DNA of 64,000 nt from Flavobacterium sp. IMCC34852 (GCF_030643905.1 NZ_CP121446.1:1612001-1676000); one strand, 5' to 3'. Counted from the stretch's first letter, positions 7,939 through 16,499 are shown. Numbers and translations: made by a program. Notes: generated from the letters alone by a model not told the origin.

Positions 7939-9789
7939 ATGTCGAGCATAATTCAATTACTTCCTGATCATGTTGCCAATCAAATAGCCGCGGGTGAAGT
8001 GGTCCAAAGACCGGCTTCGGTGGTTAAAGAACTCTTGGAAAATGCAGTCGATGCCAAAGCCACCGACATCAAACTCATCATTAAAGATGCCGGAAAATCA
8101 TTGGTACAAGTCATTGATAACGGAGTAGGGATGAGTATCACCGATTCGCGTTTGTGTTTTGAACGTCATGCCACTTCTAAAATCCGTCAGGCGGAAGATT
8201 TGTTCTCTTTGCACACCAAAGGATTTCGAGGCGAAGCTTTGGCCTCCATAGCAGCGATTGCGCATGTGGAAATGAAAACCAAACAAGACCAAGAAGAGTT
8301 GGGAACGCATATCATCATTGAAGGCAGCAAATTTGTCTCTCAAGAACCGGCCGTTTTGCCCAAAGGAACTTCTTTTGCGGTTAAGAATTTGTTTTTTAAT
8401 ATTCCGGCCAGAAGAAACTTTCTAAAGTCGGAAACGGTAGAGCAACGCCATATAGTGGATGAATTTCAACGGGTAGCGATGGCGCATCCTAATATTCATT
8501 TTACCATGTATCACAACGGTAGTGAAATGTTCAACTTACCGATATCCAATTTCAGACAACGCATTGTCAATATATTTTCGGGGAAAACCAATGAGAAATT
8601 GGTCCCGGTAAAAGAAGAAACAGAAATTGTCAACCTACAGGGATTTGTCGGAAAACCCGAGTTTTCAAAGAAGAATAGAGGAGAGCAATTCTTTTTTGTC
8701 AACAATCGTTTTATCAAAAGCGGTTATTTGCACCATGCTGTTATGGCTGCTTATGAAGGTTTGCTCAAAGACGGAGCGCAACCGAGTTATTTTCTCTATT
8801 TAGATGTTCCGCCACATACTATTGATATCAATATTCATCCTACTAAAACGGAAATTAAGTTTGACGATGAACATGCGCTGTATGCCATTTTACGTTCGGC
8901 TATCAAACACAGTTTAGGGCAATTTAACGTCGCGCCGGTATTGGATTTCGACCGCGACCCGAATCTAGATACGCCTTATCAATACCAAAACAAAGAAGCC
9001 GAATATCCAACGATACAAGTCGATAGAAGTTATAATCCGTTTTCGGAAGACAAGCCGAGTAAGTCAACAGCCACTAATTTTAGTTATAAAAAACCCGAAG
9101 CACAACCAAGTTGGGAAAGCTTGTACGTTGGCTTAAAGCAAGCCGGACAAGAAATAGCCGAAATGACTTTTGAAAACGAAGCTGTGACTTCGTCTTTATT
9201 CGAAGAAAATGAAATTGAGCAGGAAGTCAAGCGCACTTATCAAATCCATAAAAAATACATCGTCAGCCCAATCAAATCAGGGATGGTGATTATCAACCAA
9301 AAACGAGCACACGAGCGTGTTTTATACGAAGAGTTTTTAACGAGTATGACGGTGCATCAAGCTTCAAGTCAGCAGTTGTTGTTTCCGTTACAGTTATATT
9401 ATTCTCCTGGTGAAGTAGAATTGTTAGCCGAATTAAAAACTTCCTTAGAAAACACCGGTTTTGTTTTTGAAGCCATAGAAGAAGATAATGTACTAATTTC
9501 AGGTTTACCTGTCAATGTGACCGAAAGCGAGATTTCAATTGTTTTGGAAGAGTTATTGAGTGACTTGCAAGACGGGATTCCGGACAATAGTTTTTCCCAA
9601 AATGACACCATTGCGAAATCAATGGCTCGAAGTTTGGCCATCAAAACTGGAACGTATTTAACCGAAAAAGAACAAGAAAATTTGGTGCACAATCTTTTTG
9701 CCTGCAAAGAACCGAATGTGTCGCCTTTTCAAAAACCAACCTTCATCACTATGAGTGTGGAAGATTTAGATAAAAAATTCAACGTATGA
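7939..9789 (+). CDS. mutL: DNA mismatch repair protein MutL
   Basis: MutL links MutS mismatch recognition to strand removal. The N-terminal GHKL ATPase is complete: ELLENAVDA at 31-39, DNGVGM at 60-65, RHATSKI at 76-82 and GFRGEAL at 95-101. The C-terminal dimerisation domain (about 410-616) carries a degenerate endonuclease motif. The usual DQHA(x)2E(x)4E reads NQKRAHERVLYE at 453-464, with Asn453 for the metal-binding Asp and Lys455 for His. The CPHGRP-type motif is replaced by SPFQKP. The length of 616 residues is typical. The stop overlaps the next ATG by 4 bp, implying translational coupling to the rhomboid genes. Confidence 0.95.
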   Translation: MSSIIQLLPDHVANQIAAGEVVQRPASVVKELLENAVDAKATDIKLIIKDAGKSLVQVIDNGVGMSITDSRLCFERHATSKIRQAEDLFSLHTKGFRGEALASIAAIAHVEMKTKQDQEELGTHIIIEGSKFVSQEPAVLPKGTSFAVKNLFFNIPARRNFLKSETVEQRHIVDEFQRVAMAHPNIHFTMYHNGSEMFNLPISNFRQRIVNIFSGKTNEKLVPVKEETEIVNLQGFVGKPEFSKKNRGEQFFFVNNRFIKSGYLHHAVMAAYEGLLKDGAQPSYFLYLDVPPHTIDINIHPTKTEIKFDDEHALYAILRSAIKHSLGQFNVAPVLDFDRDPNLDTPYQYQNKEAEYPTIQVDRSYNPFSEDKPSKSTATNFSYKKPEAQPSWESLYVGLKQAGQEIAEMTFENEAVTSSLFEENEIEQEVKRTYQIHKKYIVSPIKSGMVIINQKRAHERVLYEEFLTSMTVHQASSQQLLFPLQLYYSPGEVELLAELKTSLENTGFVFEAIEEDNVLISGLPVNVTESEISIVLEELLSDLQDGIPDNSFSQNDTIAKSMARSLAIKTGTYLTEKEQENLVHNLFACKEPNVSPFQKPTFITMSVEDLDKKFNV

Positions 9790-10562
9790 TGCGAATGACT
9801 GAGACTGTTAAACAGTTGTTGATTGTTACCATAATATTTTACATCGGCTCTAATTTTGTTGGTGATGTTGCTTACCAATTGTTTTCAGGTTTTTATCCCG
9901 AAAATCCAAATTTTAGGTTTTGGCAACCGGTAACCAGAATATTTATGCACCTGCCGATATATGACGGTTCAAATTCCGGAAACATCATGCATTTGGTTAT
10001 GAATATGTTTGGGTTGGTTATGTTTGGTTCGGTATTGGAGCAATTTTTAGGGAGTAAAAAATTTCTTTTCTTCTATATCTCCAGTGGTATATTGGCTGGA
10101 TTGTTCAGCAACTTAATCAGTTATTATTATTTTCATCACGGAATTGATTTGTTGGTACAAAGCGGAGAAAATGAAGCAGAAATTTTACGACTGTTGCACG
10201 AAGGCAAGTACAATCGTAACTGGCAGAACATGATTCCACTCAGTGATTATGATTCTTTTATGAGAAGTTATTTAGGCGCAAGTATGGGTGCATCAGGCGC
10301 ATTGTATGGTCTTATGGTTGGATTTGCCTATAGTTTTCCCAGTGCTCCAATGGGGTTACTTTTTATACCGATTGAGATTAAAGCCAAATATTTTGTTACC
10401 GGTTTGATAACTTTGGATGTTATTTTGGGTTTTTATGGCTCATCTATTTTTGGTGTGGAAACTGGTGTAGGACATTTTGCCCATATTGGAGGAGCTATAG
10501 CCGGATTCATTATGATGTGGTATTGGAAGCGAAATCAGTTTAATAAAAATCGTTGGAATTAA
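9786..10562 (+). CDS. rhomboid family intramembrane serine protease
   Basis: A multi-pass inner-membrane protease of 258 residues. Visible are HLVMNM (HxxxN motif near 75-80), the catalytic GASG with Ser170, and GHFAHIGG with His230 and catalytic His233 in the last helix. A hydrophilic insertion of about 50 residues follows the second helix (near 120-165). The start overlaps the mutL stop (ATGA). A second rhomboid follows after 3 bp, so mutL and both rhomboids form one operon. Substrates are unknown. Confidence 0.93.
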   Translation: MMRMTETVKQLLIVTIIFYIGSNFVGDVAYQLFSGFYPENPNFRFWQPVTRIFMHLPIYDGSNSGNIMHLVMNMFGLVMFGSVLEQFLGSKKFLFFYISSGILAGLFSNLISYYYFHHGIDLLVQSGENEAEILRLLHEGKYNRNWQNMIPLSDYDSFMRSYLGASMGASGALYGLMVGFAYSFPSAPMGLLFIPIEIKAKYFVTGLITLDVILGFYGSSIFGVETGVGHFAHIGGAIAGFIMMWYWKRNQFNKNRWN

Positions 10563-10565
10563 ATT

Positions 10566-11435
10566 ATGAGCAGTATTATTGACGACATAAAGTTTCAATA
10601 CCGTATTGGCGGCATTGCCAATAAAATGATTTATTGGAATGTGGGCATTTTTCTGTTGTCCATACCGTTGTTTTACCAATTCAGAAGCGGAATTTTTGAT
10701 TATCCGAGTTGGCTGGCGGTTGCTTCTGAACCGACTGTGGTTTTAACCCGGCCTTGGACATTACTCACGTATGCTTTTTTTCACTTTGGATTTTGGCATT
10801 TGTTTTTTAACATGATGGTGTTGCATTTTGCCAGCCGTTTGTTTCTTACTTTTTTTACCCAAAAGCAATATCTGGGGTTGTATTTTTTGAGTGCGATTTT
10901 TTCGGCAATAATTTTTATAACGGCTTTTTATTTCTTAGGAGAAAATGGTGCGTTGGTTGGCGCTTCGGCATCTATTATAGCAATATTAGTTGCAACCACA
11001 ACTTATCAGCCTTTAATGGAAATTAGAATGTTGTTAATTGGTAATGTCAAGCTTTGGCATATCACGGGGGTTACCTTATTGCTTTTTTTATTGCAGATAG
11101 GTTTGGTTAATACCGGCGGACATATCGCACATTTTAGCGGAGCTTTTTTTGGTTACTTTTATATCAGGCTATTGCAAAGCGGAACCGATTTGAGCAAACC
11201 GGTCAATTCGGTGATAGACTTTTTTACCCATTTATTCAGTCCCAAGAAAAAAACGCCTTTCAAGAAAGTTCATGTTACCCCAAAAAAACCTACCGATAAA
11301 AAAACAGAAAGTAAAATTGTAATCAAAGACAAAACCCAACAACAAATAGATGAGATTTTAGACAAAATCAGTCAATCAGGATACGACAGTTTAACGGCCG
11401 AAGAGAAAGAATTTTTGTTCAAAGCCGGTAAATAG
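10566..11435 (+). CDS. rhomboid family protease with C-terminal DUF6576-type tail
   Basis: A second rhomboid of 289 residues with HLFFNM (HxxxN), GASAS with catalytic Ser134, and GGHIAHFSG with His186 and His189. After the last membrane helix a basic linker (about 220-255) leads to a short helical module, DEILDKISQSGYDSLTAEEKEFL, which resembles DUF6576 found on Bacteroidota rhomboids. It starts 3 bp after the first rhomboid. The tail is probably cytosolic and its role is unknown. Confidence 0.92.
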   Translation: MSSIIDDIKFQYRIGGIANKMIYWNVGIFLLSIPLFYQFRSGIFDYPSWLAVASEPTVVLTRPWTLLTYAFFHFGFWHLFFNMMVLHFASRLFLTFFTQKQYLGLYFLSAIFSAIIFITAFYFLGENGALVGASASIIAILVATTTYQPLMEIRMLLIGNVKLWHITGVTLLLFLLQIGLVNTGGHIAHFSGAFFGYFYIRLLQSGTDLSKPVNSVIDFFTHLFSPKKKTPFKKVHVTPKKPTDKKTESKIVIKDKTQQQIDEILDKISQSGYDSLTAEEKEFLFKAGK

Positions 11436-11503
11436 TTTTATTCTTTGCATATTTGTTTTACGTTTTTCCCATCAGGGATTTGGAAATTTTAAATTAGATT
11501 TTT

Positions 11504-12553
11504 TTGAAAAAGCTATCGTGGTTCAACAAAGTGGTTTTTGGGTTTAATATAGTAATAACTGTATTGACCTTTGTGGCCTATGTGTTGCCTTTTTTGGCAC
11601 CAAAGTTATTTCCGCTGCTTTCGGTTCTGACTTTAATTTTGCCGCTGTTTTTGATTCTAAATGCCTTGTTTTTTATTTATTGGTTGGTTCAGCTTAAGCG
11701 ACAAGTAATGCTCTCGGGTTTGGTACTGTTACTCGGGATTACCTTTATCAATAAGTTTTATAAATTTTCTTCTAATGATTTGCCCGAAGAAGAAAAAGAT
11801 TTTACGGTAATGAGCTACAATGTTCGCTTGTTTAACTTATTTGATTGGCTTCCGAATGAGCATGTTGGCGATACTATCTTATCATTTATCAATGACCAAA
11901 ACCCTGATATATTGTGCATTCAGGAATATTCTGAAAATGCTAAGGTAGATCTAAGGATTTACAAATATAAAGCAGTCTTTATGGAAGGCAAGCAAATCAA
12001 AACCGGACAGGCCATTTTTTCAAAATTTCCTATATTTAACCAGGGTGATTTCAAAATTCCCGAGGCCGGAAACAATATTATTTATGCCGATATCAAAAAG
12101 GGGAAAGACACTATTCGCGTGTACAATATTCATTTGCAATCAATAAAAATATCACCTGATGTCAATGAGATTGAAGAGCATGTAGAGGCCATTGATCAAA
12201 ACAAATCCCAACAAGTTTTTGGCCGAATCAGAGAAGCTTTTAAGAAACAAGAACAACAAACCGCTGTATTGGTCAATCACAAAAAAGAATGCAATTATCC
12301 GGTGATTATTTGTGGAGATATGAATAATAGTGCGTTTTCTTATATCTACCGAAACATCAAAGGCGATTTAAACGATTGTTTTGAAGAAGCCGGAAATGGG
12401 TTTGGACAAACCTATAAATTCAAGTATTATCCGGCGCGGATTGATTATATTTTTGCTAATAAAAAAATGAAAGTTAAGAGTTTTAAGAGTTTCTCCAAGT
12501 TTGAAAATTCCGATCATTTTCCCATCATGACCCGATTGTCTTTCGCGGAGTAG
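11504..12553 (+). CDS. membrane-anchored endonuclease/exonuclease/phosphatase-fold protein
   Basis: 349 residues with three hydrophobic segments in the first 90 (near 10-30, 35-60 and 68-85), then an EEP domain. Catalytic-type motifs are SYNVRLFN near 104, CIQEYSE near 135, GDMNN near 270, ARIDYIF near 313 and a final SDHFPIM near 337. These are the metal and phosphoester-binding positions of the DNase I/AP-endonuclease superfamily. The frame is closed by TAG at 11495-11497, so translation must begin at TTG 11504 (or ATT 11498); TTG is chosen. The substrate is unknown. It ends 1 bp before convergent wbqC. Confidence 0.88.
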   Translation: MKKLSWFNKVVFGFNIVITVLTFVAYVLPFLAPKLFPLLSVLTLILPLFLILNALFFIYWLVQLKRQVMLSGLVLLLGITFINKFYKFSSNDLPEEEKDFTVMSYNVRLFNLFDWLPNEHVGDTILSFINDQNPDILCIQEYSENAKVDLRIYKYKAVFMEGKQIKTGQAIFSKFPIFNQGDFKIPEAGNNIIYADIKKGKDTIRVYNIHLQSIKISPDVNEIEEHVEAIDQNKSQQVFGRIREAFKKQEQQTAVLVNHKKECNYPVIICGDMNNSAFSYIYRNIKGDLNDCFEEAGNGFGQTYKFKYYPARIDYIFANKKMKVKSFKSFSKFENSDHFPIMTRLSFAE

Positions 12554-13168
12554 TTATAGCTTTTGCTGCCTCAAATACTCTAAAGCATGCCTTCCTTCAT
12601 TGAACAATAAATCCAAGATGCTTAAGTTGTTTAAATAACCGTGCTTCTCCCCAAAAACCTGAGTATAAGGTTCAAAAACAGCCTGGTCTTTTTTCCCGTT
12701 GACCAAATGTCTGAAATCTATTTTATCGGTAACGTCGTGAAAATATTCCTCAGTTTCGTTGTAATCAAATTCCAGTCCGAGACATTTGGATACAACCGAC
12801 ATACTTTCCAAATTCAAATCCATTAAGAATTCGTGTTTTTTTTCGAATATCGGACGAATGTCATCTTCAAAATACTCAAAAAATGGAGAGCTTCTATAGG
12901 CAGCATCCAGTGATTTAAAATGTTGTTTTTGCCAATCAAAAGCCGTTTCTAAACGAACATCTTTGGTTTTTTGATGCGCGGTTTTGGAATGTTTGATAGG
13001 AATATTGAGTAACTGAATGCCATTGGGACTGTAAATGTACATTCGGTTACGGTTGGTTTGTTTTTGGAAATTATCATCCATTTCAAAAGTCACCAAATCA
13101 CTTTGGGCGATAGCCACGAAATGACTGATGGAAGGGAAATAGCTTGGGTGAATGAGGATGTTGTTCAT
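12554..13168 (-). CDS. WbqC family protein
   Basis: 204 residues of the WbqC-like family. Signature blocks are the N-terminal HPSYFPSISHF near 7-17, DDNFQKQTNRNR near 32-43 and FFEYFEDD near 95. Family members occur in O-antigen loci and beside lepB in Bacteroidota, but their biochemistry is not settled. Its ATG (13166-13168) overlaps the end of an inverted repeat by 2 bp, so the element inserted upstream now supplies the wbqC 5' region. It is the last gene of the parA-to-wbqC unit. Confidence 0.85.
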   Translation of the reverse strand: MNNILIHPSYFPSISHFVAIAQSDLVTFEMDDNFQKQTNRNRMYIYSPNGIQLLNIPIKHSKTAHQKTKDVRLETAFDWQKQHFKSLDAAYRSSPFFEYFEDDIRPIFEKKHEFLMDLNLESMSVVSKCLGLEFDYNETEEYFHDVTDKIDFRHLVNGKKDQAVFEPYTQVFGEKHGYLNNLSILDLLFNEGRHALEYLRQQKL

Positions 13169-13195
13169 TTGGTTATTCGGTAATTCGGTTATTTG
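13167..13195. repeat. left 29-bp inverted repeat of the cassette
   Basis: Begins ATTTGGTTATT and ends GGTTATTTG. It matches the reverse complement of 13581-13609 at 24 of 29 positions, with perfect outer 11 bp and inner 9 bp. Confidence 0.8.
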
Positions 13196-13566
13196 ATTTC
13201 GTTTGATTTGTCGATTTGATAGTTTCTAAGAGAGTTTAATTTATTAGTGATACTTTCTAATTTTTCTCTTAAAGTTATATAATCTGTTTCCGAAATAAAA
13301 TTTAACTCAAATGAAATTATTAATTGATTTAATACTTCAACAGCGGAACTGAATGCTATAGAAGTAAAATGAGCTTTATCTTTGTAGCTTCTCCTTGCTG
13401 AACCTTCTGCAATATTCGAACTTACTGAAATTGATGCTCTTCTGAGTTGAGAGATTAGTCCAAATTTTTCTGTTTCTGGGAATTTTGATGTAACCTCATA
13501 GATATATTTAGAAAATTCTTTAGATTCAATCCAGACTTCTAATTTTTCAAAAGAAAATATGTACAT
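13189..13566 (-). CDS. four-helix-bundle protein (S23/IVP-like)
   Basis: A small all-helical protein of about 125 residues from the family named after 23S rRNA intervening-sequence proteins. Seen are FEKLEVWIESKEFSKYIYE at the N-terminus, the conserved core LRRASISVSSNIAEGSAR near 50-67 and the helix SSAVEVLNQLIISFEL near 79-94. The family forms pentameric bundles and related Avd proteins bind nucleic acid; function here is unknown. The ATG at 13566 is chosen because family members begin just before FEKL. It is bounded by inverted repeats and interrupts an otherwise conserved lepB-wbqC neighbourhood. Confidence 0.85.
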   Translation of the reverse strand: MYIFSFEKLEVWIESKEFSKYIYEVTSKFPETEKFGLISQLRRASISVSSNIAEGSARRSYKDKAHFTSIAFSSAVEVLNQLIISFELNFISETDYITLREKLESITNKLNSLRNYQIDKSNEIK

Positions 13567-13580
13567 ATCATTGAATTTTA

Positions 13581-13609
13581 CAAATAACCAAATCCACAAA
13601 TAACCAAAT
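13581..13609. repeat. right 29-bp inverted repeat with internal direct repeat
   Basis: Contains CAAATAACCAAAT twice (13581-13593 and 13597-13609) and pairs with 13167-13195. It ends 3 bp before the lepB stop codon. Confidence 0.8.
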
Positions 13610-13612
13610 TAT

Positions 13613-15166
13613 CTAAGCCTTCGCTTTTCTTTTTCTCATAAAATAATCACCTACCACATACAAAGCAACTAAGCCCAGGAAATACTTGAAATAAGATTGA
13701 GGTTGTCCTTCTCCGTTAACAGTGGTGAAAAGTCTGTCCCAACGAATACGCCAATTGGCAATACCTTGATTCATTCCGTCAATACTCATCCAAATAAATA
13801 CCGGTTTTCCCACGATATGATCTTCGGGCACAAATCCCCAGTAACGGCTGTCTTCCGAGTTATTGCGGTTGTCACCCATCATCCAGTAGTAATTTTGTTG
13901 GAAAGTGTAAGAAGTTACTTTTTTGTCATCGATGTAAATATCATCACCAACCGTTTTTAGATTGTGATTTTCATAAACTGTGATTAATCTTTTGTATAAG
14001 GCAAGATTTTCTTTGTTTAAAGGAACTGTTTTTCCGGCCTCAGGGATATAAATTGGTCCCATATTATCGGAATTCCATGTTGGATTATGACTGAAAATAT
14101 TACCTTCTGGGAATGGATTAACAATTTTGGTAACCGATTTAATACCCGGAATTTTTCTCAAAGTAGCAGCTGCTTCATCAGACAAAGCTTTGATGAAAAT
14201 AGTGTCTCTGGCTTCATTTTTATAACCCGCGCCATCTGTTGAACCAACTTCTTTCAAGACATAATCAAACTCGATAGGAGTGTTCATATCATAAGTCATG
14301 TAATAAGCATGCTGAGGTTTGGCTCTTTCCGGTAAAACCAATTCTTTTCCGTTAATATGAACCACACCATTTTTGATTTGCAAATTATCACCCGGAGTTC
14401 CTTGGCAACGTTTTACATAGTTTGATCTTTTATCAATTGGCTTTACAATGCTTCTGCCTGAGGTGTCAAAGAATTTGTAAACCGTATCAGCCGGCCAATT
14501 GAACACTACAATATCATTTTTTTCTATTTTTTCAAAGCCCGGAAATCTAAAGTACGGCAATTGAGGGAAACTCAAATAGGATTTTGTTCTCACGATAGGT
14601 AAAGTATCGTGTACCATTGGCGCGGCAACTGTAGTCATGGGTGTTCTTGCTCCATAATGGAATTTACTAACAAACAAAAAGTCTCCAATAAGTAATGATT
14701 TTTCAAGTGATGAAGTCGGAATTTGGAAAGGTTGCATCACATAAGTATGCACCAAAGTAGCCACAACCACTGCAAAAAGAATAGAGCTTATGGTGTCACC
14801 GGTTTTGGTGGTTGATACCAAACTTCTGTCGGAAATATAATTAACGTCTTGAGTGTAATTGATGTAATAAATATAAAAACCGAAAGTAAAAATTCCTAAC
14901 CAAGTGTCGGTAGTAGATTTTCGGCCAAAGCTTCTCAAGGTTTCTACCCAAATCACCGGGAACATAATCAGGTTGATAATGGGAACGAATAGGAGTAAAG
15001 TCCACAACGTTGGTCTGCCGATGATTCGCATTAAAACAATGGCGTTATAAACCGGCACAAAGGCTTCCCATCTTTTTCTTCCTGCTTTTTCGTATAATTT
15101 CCAAGTTCCTAATCCGTGGATTACCTGAACAATCAGGAAGAATATAAACCATTGAGATGTTGACAT
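13613..15166 (-). CDS. lepB: signal peptidase I (long Bacteroidota form)
   Basis: Cleaves signal peptides of Sec- and Tat-exported proteins at the outer face of the inner membrane. The first 100 residues hold several hydrophobic segments (DUF5684-like module). A further membrane helix near 125-145 precedes the S26 catalytic domain. The nucleophile is Ser153 in IPTSSLEKSL, the general base Lys252 in YVKRCQGTPGD, and GDNRNNSEDSRYWG closes the fold. At 517 residues it is much longer than E. coli LepB (324), with a large insertion between the catalytic boxes. It follows dapB after 71 bp in the parAB unit. Confidence 0.94.
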   Translation of the reverse strand: MSTSQWFIFFLIVQVIHGLGTWKLYEKAGRKRWEAFVPVYNAIVLMRIIGRPTLWTLLLFVPIINLIMFPVIWVETLRSFGRKSTTDTWLGIFTFGFYIYYINYTQDVNYISDRSLVSTTKTGDTISSILFAVVVATLVHTYVMQPFQIPTSSLEKSLLIGDFLFVSKFHYGARTPMTTVAAPMVHDTLPIVRTKSYLSFPQLPYFRFPGFEKIEKNDIVVFNWPADTVYKFFDTSGRSIVKPIDKRSNYVKRCQGTPGDNLQIKNGVVHINGKELVLPERAKPQHAYYMTYDMNTPIEFDYVLKEVGSTDGAGYKNEARDTIFIKALSDEAAATLRKIPGIKSVTKIVNPFPEGNIFSHNPTWNSDNMGPIYIPEAGKTVPLNKENLALYKRLITVYENHNLKTVGDDIYIDDKKVTSYTFQQNYYWMMGDNRNNSEDSRYWGFVPEDHIVGKPVFIWMSIDGMNQGIANWRIRWDRLFTTVNGEGQPQSYFKYFLGLVALYVVGDYFMRKRKAKA

Positions 15167-15237
15167 AATGTTGGTTTTAGAAGTTTATTTGGCTATAAGT
15201 TTATCAGACTTTGCTTTTGTTACAATTTTAAGTTTCG

Positions 15238-15942
15238 TTATTTTAAATCGAGAACATCTTTCATAGAGAAAACCCCTTTTTTGCCTTGAATCCATTCGGC
15301 GGCTAAAACAGCGCCTAAAGCAAAACCTTCACGGTTATGTGCCACGTGTTTGATTTCGATAAAATCTACCTCTGAACTGTAGTAAACACTGTGTGTACCC
15401 GGCACATTTTCAATGCGTTTGGCGTCAATGTGAATTTGGTTTTCACTAGCTGTTTCTTCTGTCCAAGAAGTGTAAGCTGAATTTTCGATAACGCCTTTGG
15501 CCAAAGAAATAGCCGTTCCACTCGGAGAATCGAGTTTTTGAGTATGGTGTATTTCTTCCATCGAAACCTTGTAAACCGATGAAAATTTCGCCATCATTTT
15601 GGCCAAATAAGCATTTAGCTCAAAAAATAAATTCACACCCAAACTAAAATTAGAACCATACAAAAAAGCGCCGTTTTTTTCTTGGCACAAGTTTACCACT
15701 TCATCGTAACGTTCTAACCAACCGGTTGTACCGCAAACCACGGGAACATTTTGATTGAAGGCAGCTGTGATATTGTCAACCGCTACCATTGGCACGCTGA
15801 AATCTATCGCCACATCGGCAGTTTCTAACCCGTCGTAAGTATTGGTTTCATCTTTTTTGAGTACAATTTCGTGTCCTCTTTCTAAAGCGATTCTCTCAAT
15901 CACTTTTCCCATTTTTCCGTATCCCAGAAGTGCAATTTTCAT
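15238..15942 (-). CDS. dapB: 4-hydroxy-tetrahydrodipicolinate reductase
   Basis: Reduces 4-hydroxy-tetrahydrodipicolinate with NAD(P)H in the lysine/diaminopimelate pathway. The Rossmann motif GYGKMGK is at 7-13, CGTTGW near 70, and the substrate-binding HHTQKLDSPSGTA near 132-144 carries the catalytic His and Lys. The 234-residue length fits Bacteroidota DapB. It overlaps the upstream DUF5683 gene by one base, so translation is probably coupled. Confidence 0.95.
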   Translation of the reverse strand: MKIALLGYGKMGKVIERIALERGHEIVLKKDETNTYDGLETADVAIDFSVPMVAVDNITAAFNQNVPVVCGTTGWLERYDEVVNLCQEKNGAFLYGSNFSLGVNLFFELNAYLAKMMAKFSSVYKVSMEEIHHTQKLDSPSGTAISLAKGVIENSAYTSWTEETASENQIHIDAKRIENVPGTHSVYYSSEVDFIEIKHVAHNREGFALGAVLAAEWIQGKKGVFSMKDVLDLK

Positions 15943-16499
15943 CAGAACTTGAAATTTAATGTTAAGCCCAGATTGGGTCTGGCTGTAAAATCATTTTGGT
16001 AGATATCCGGCGCCAAAGATAGTTTATCGTTTACATTGAATTGAATCAAATGCGCATCTACATTGGCATCTACAATGTTTAAAATATAAAAACCTAAAGT
16101 AACCAATAGCGATAAATCTCTGTTTCTCTGGTAAAAGCGTTGGGCTTGTACCAATCGGGAGTCATCTAAATAAGAATATTGGTCACCGGTAAATCCGGCC
16201 AACCTTCTTTTGTAAGCATCGCGATAACTGTGGTACTTTTTGTTGTTGTCCAAGTAAAAATACATGCTGGTTCCTAAGGCGCCGTAAACGATGGGAATTT
16301 TCCAGTATCTTTTATTATAAGCCTGTCCTAGACCCGGTAAAATGGCCGAATAGAAAGCCGCTTTTGTGGGTGTTAACGGATCAATTTCTTTCAGTTTAGT
16401 GCTGTCTTTGATTGCCAAACCTTCCACGATTTGTTGGGAATATAGGTTTTGGTTTCCTAACAGAAAGCAAAGTGCAACTATGTAAAACAGCTTATTCAC
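15942..16499 (-). CDS. DUF5683 domain protein, secreted or outer-membrane
   Basis: 185 residues with a cleavable signal (about 1-21, ending QNLYSQ), then the DUF5683 core: AAFYSAILPGLGQAYNKRYWKIP near 48-70, a hydrophobic stretch GALGTSMYFYLDN, and a C-terminal segment LSLAPDIYQNDFTARPNLGLTLNFKF with the alternating pattern and final Phe of outer-membrane strands. The family is almost confined to Bacteroidota and is usually found between parB and dapB, as here (one-base overlaps on both sides). Function is unknown. Confidence 0.85.
   Translation of the reverse strand: MNKLFYIVALCFLLGNQNLYSQQIVEGLAIKDSTKLKEIDPLTPTKAAFYSAILPGLGQAYNKRYWKIPIVYGALGTSMYFYLDNNKKYHSYRDAYKRRLAGFTGDQYSYLDDSRLVQAQRFYQRNRDLSLLVTLGFYILNIVDANVDAHLIQFNVNDKLSLAPDIYQNDFTARPNLGLTLNFKF

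Larger units (their letters stand above)
13167..13609 (-). mobile_element. candidate mini mobile cassette: four-helix-bundle gene bounded by 29-bp inverted repeats
   Basis: A 443-bp unit sits exactly between lepB (stop at 13613-13615) and wbqC (ATG at 13166-13168). Its ends are 29-bp imperfect inverted repeats (13167-13195 and 13581-13609, 24 of 29 positions matching), and the only gene inside is a four-helix-bundle (S23/IVP-like) ORF whose stop codon lies in the left repeat. IVP-type genes are known from mobile intervening sequences in bacterial rRNA. No transposase is present, so mobilisation in trans or a past insertion is inferred. Confidence 0.5.

Noticed and set aside
15325..15350. CACGTG-centred sequence in dapB as a parS site
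   Set aside because: Only about 10 of 16 bases match the known parS consensus; likely chance. A similar site in trpE near 58990 was also rejected.
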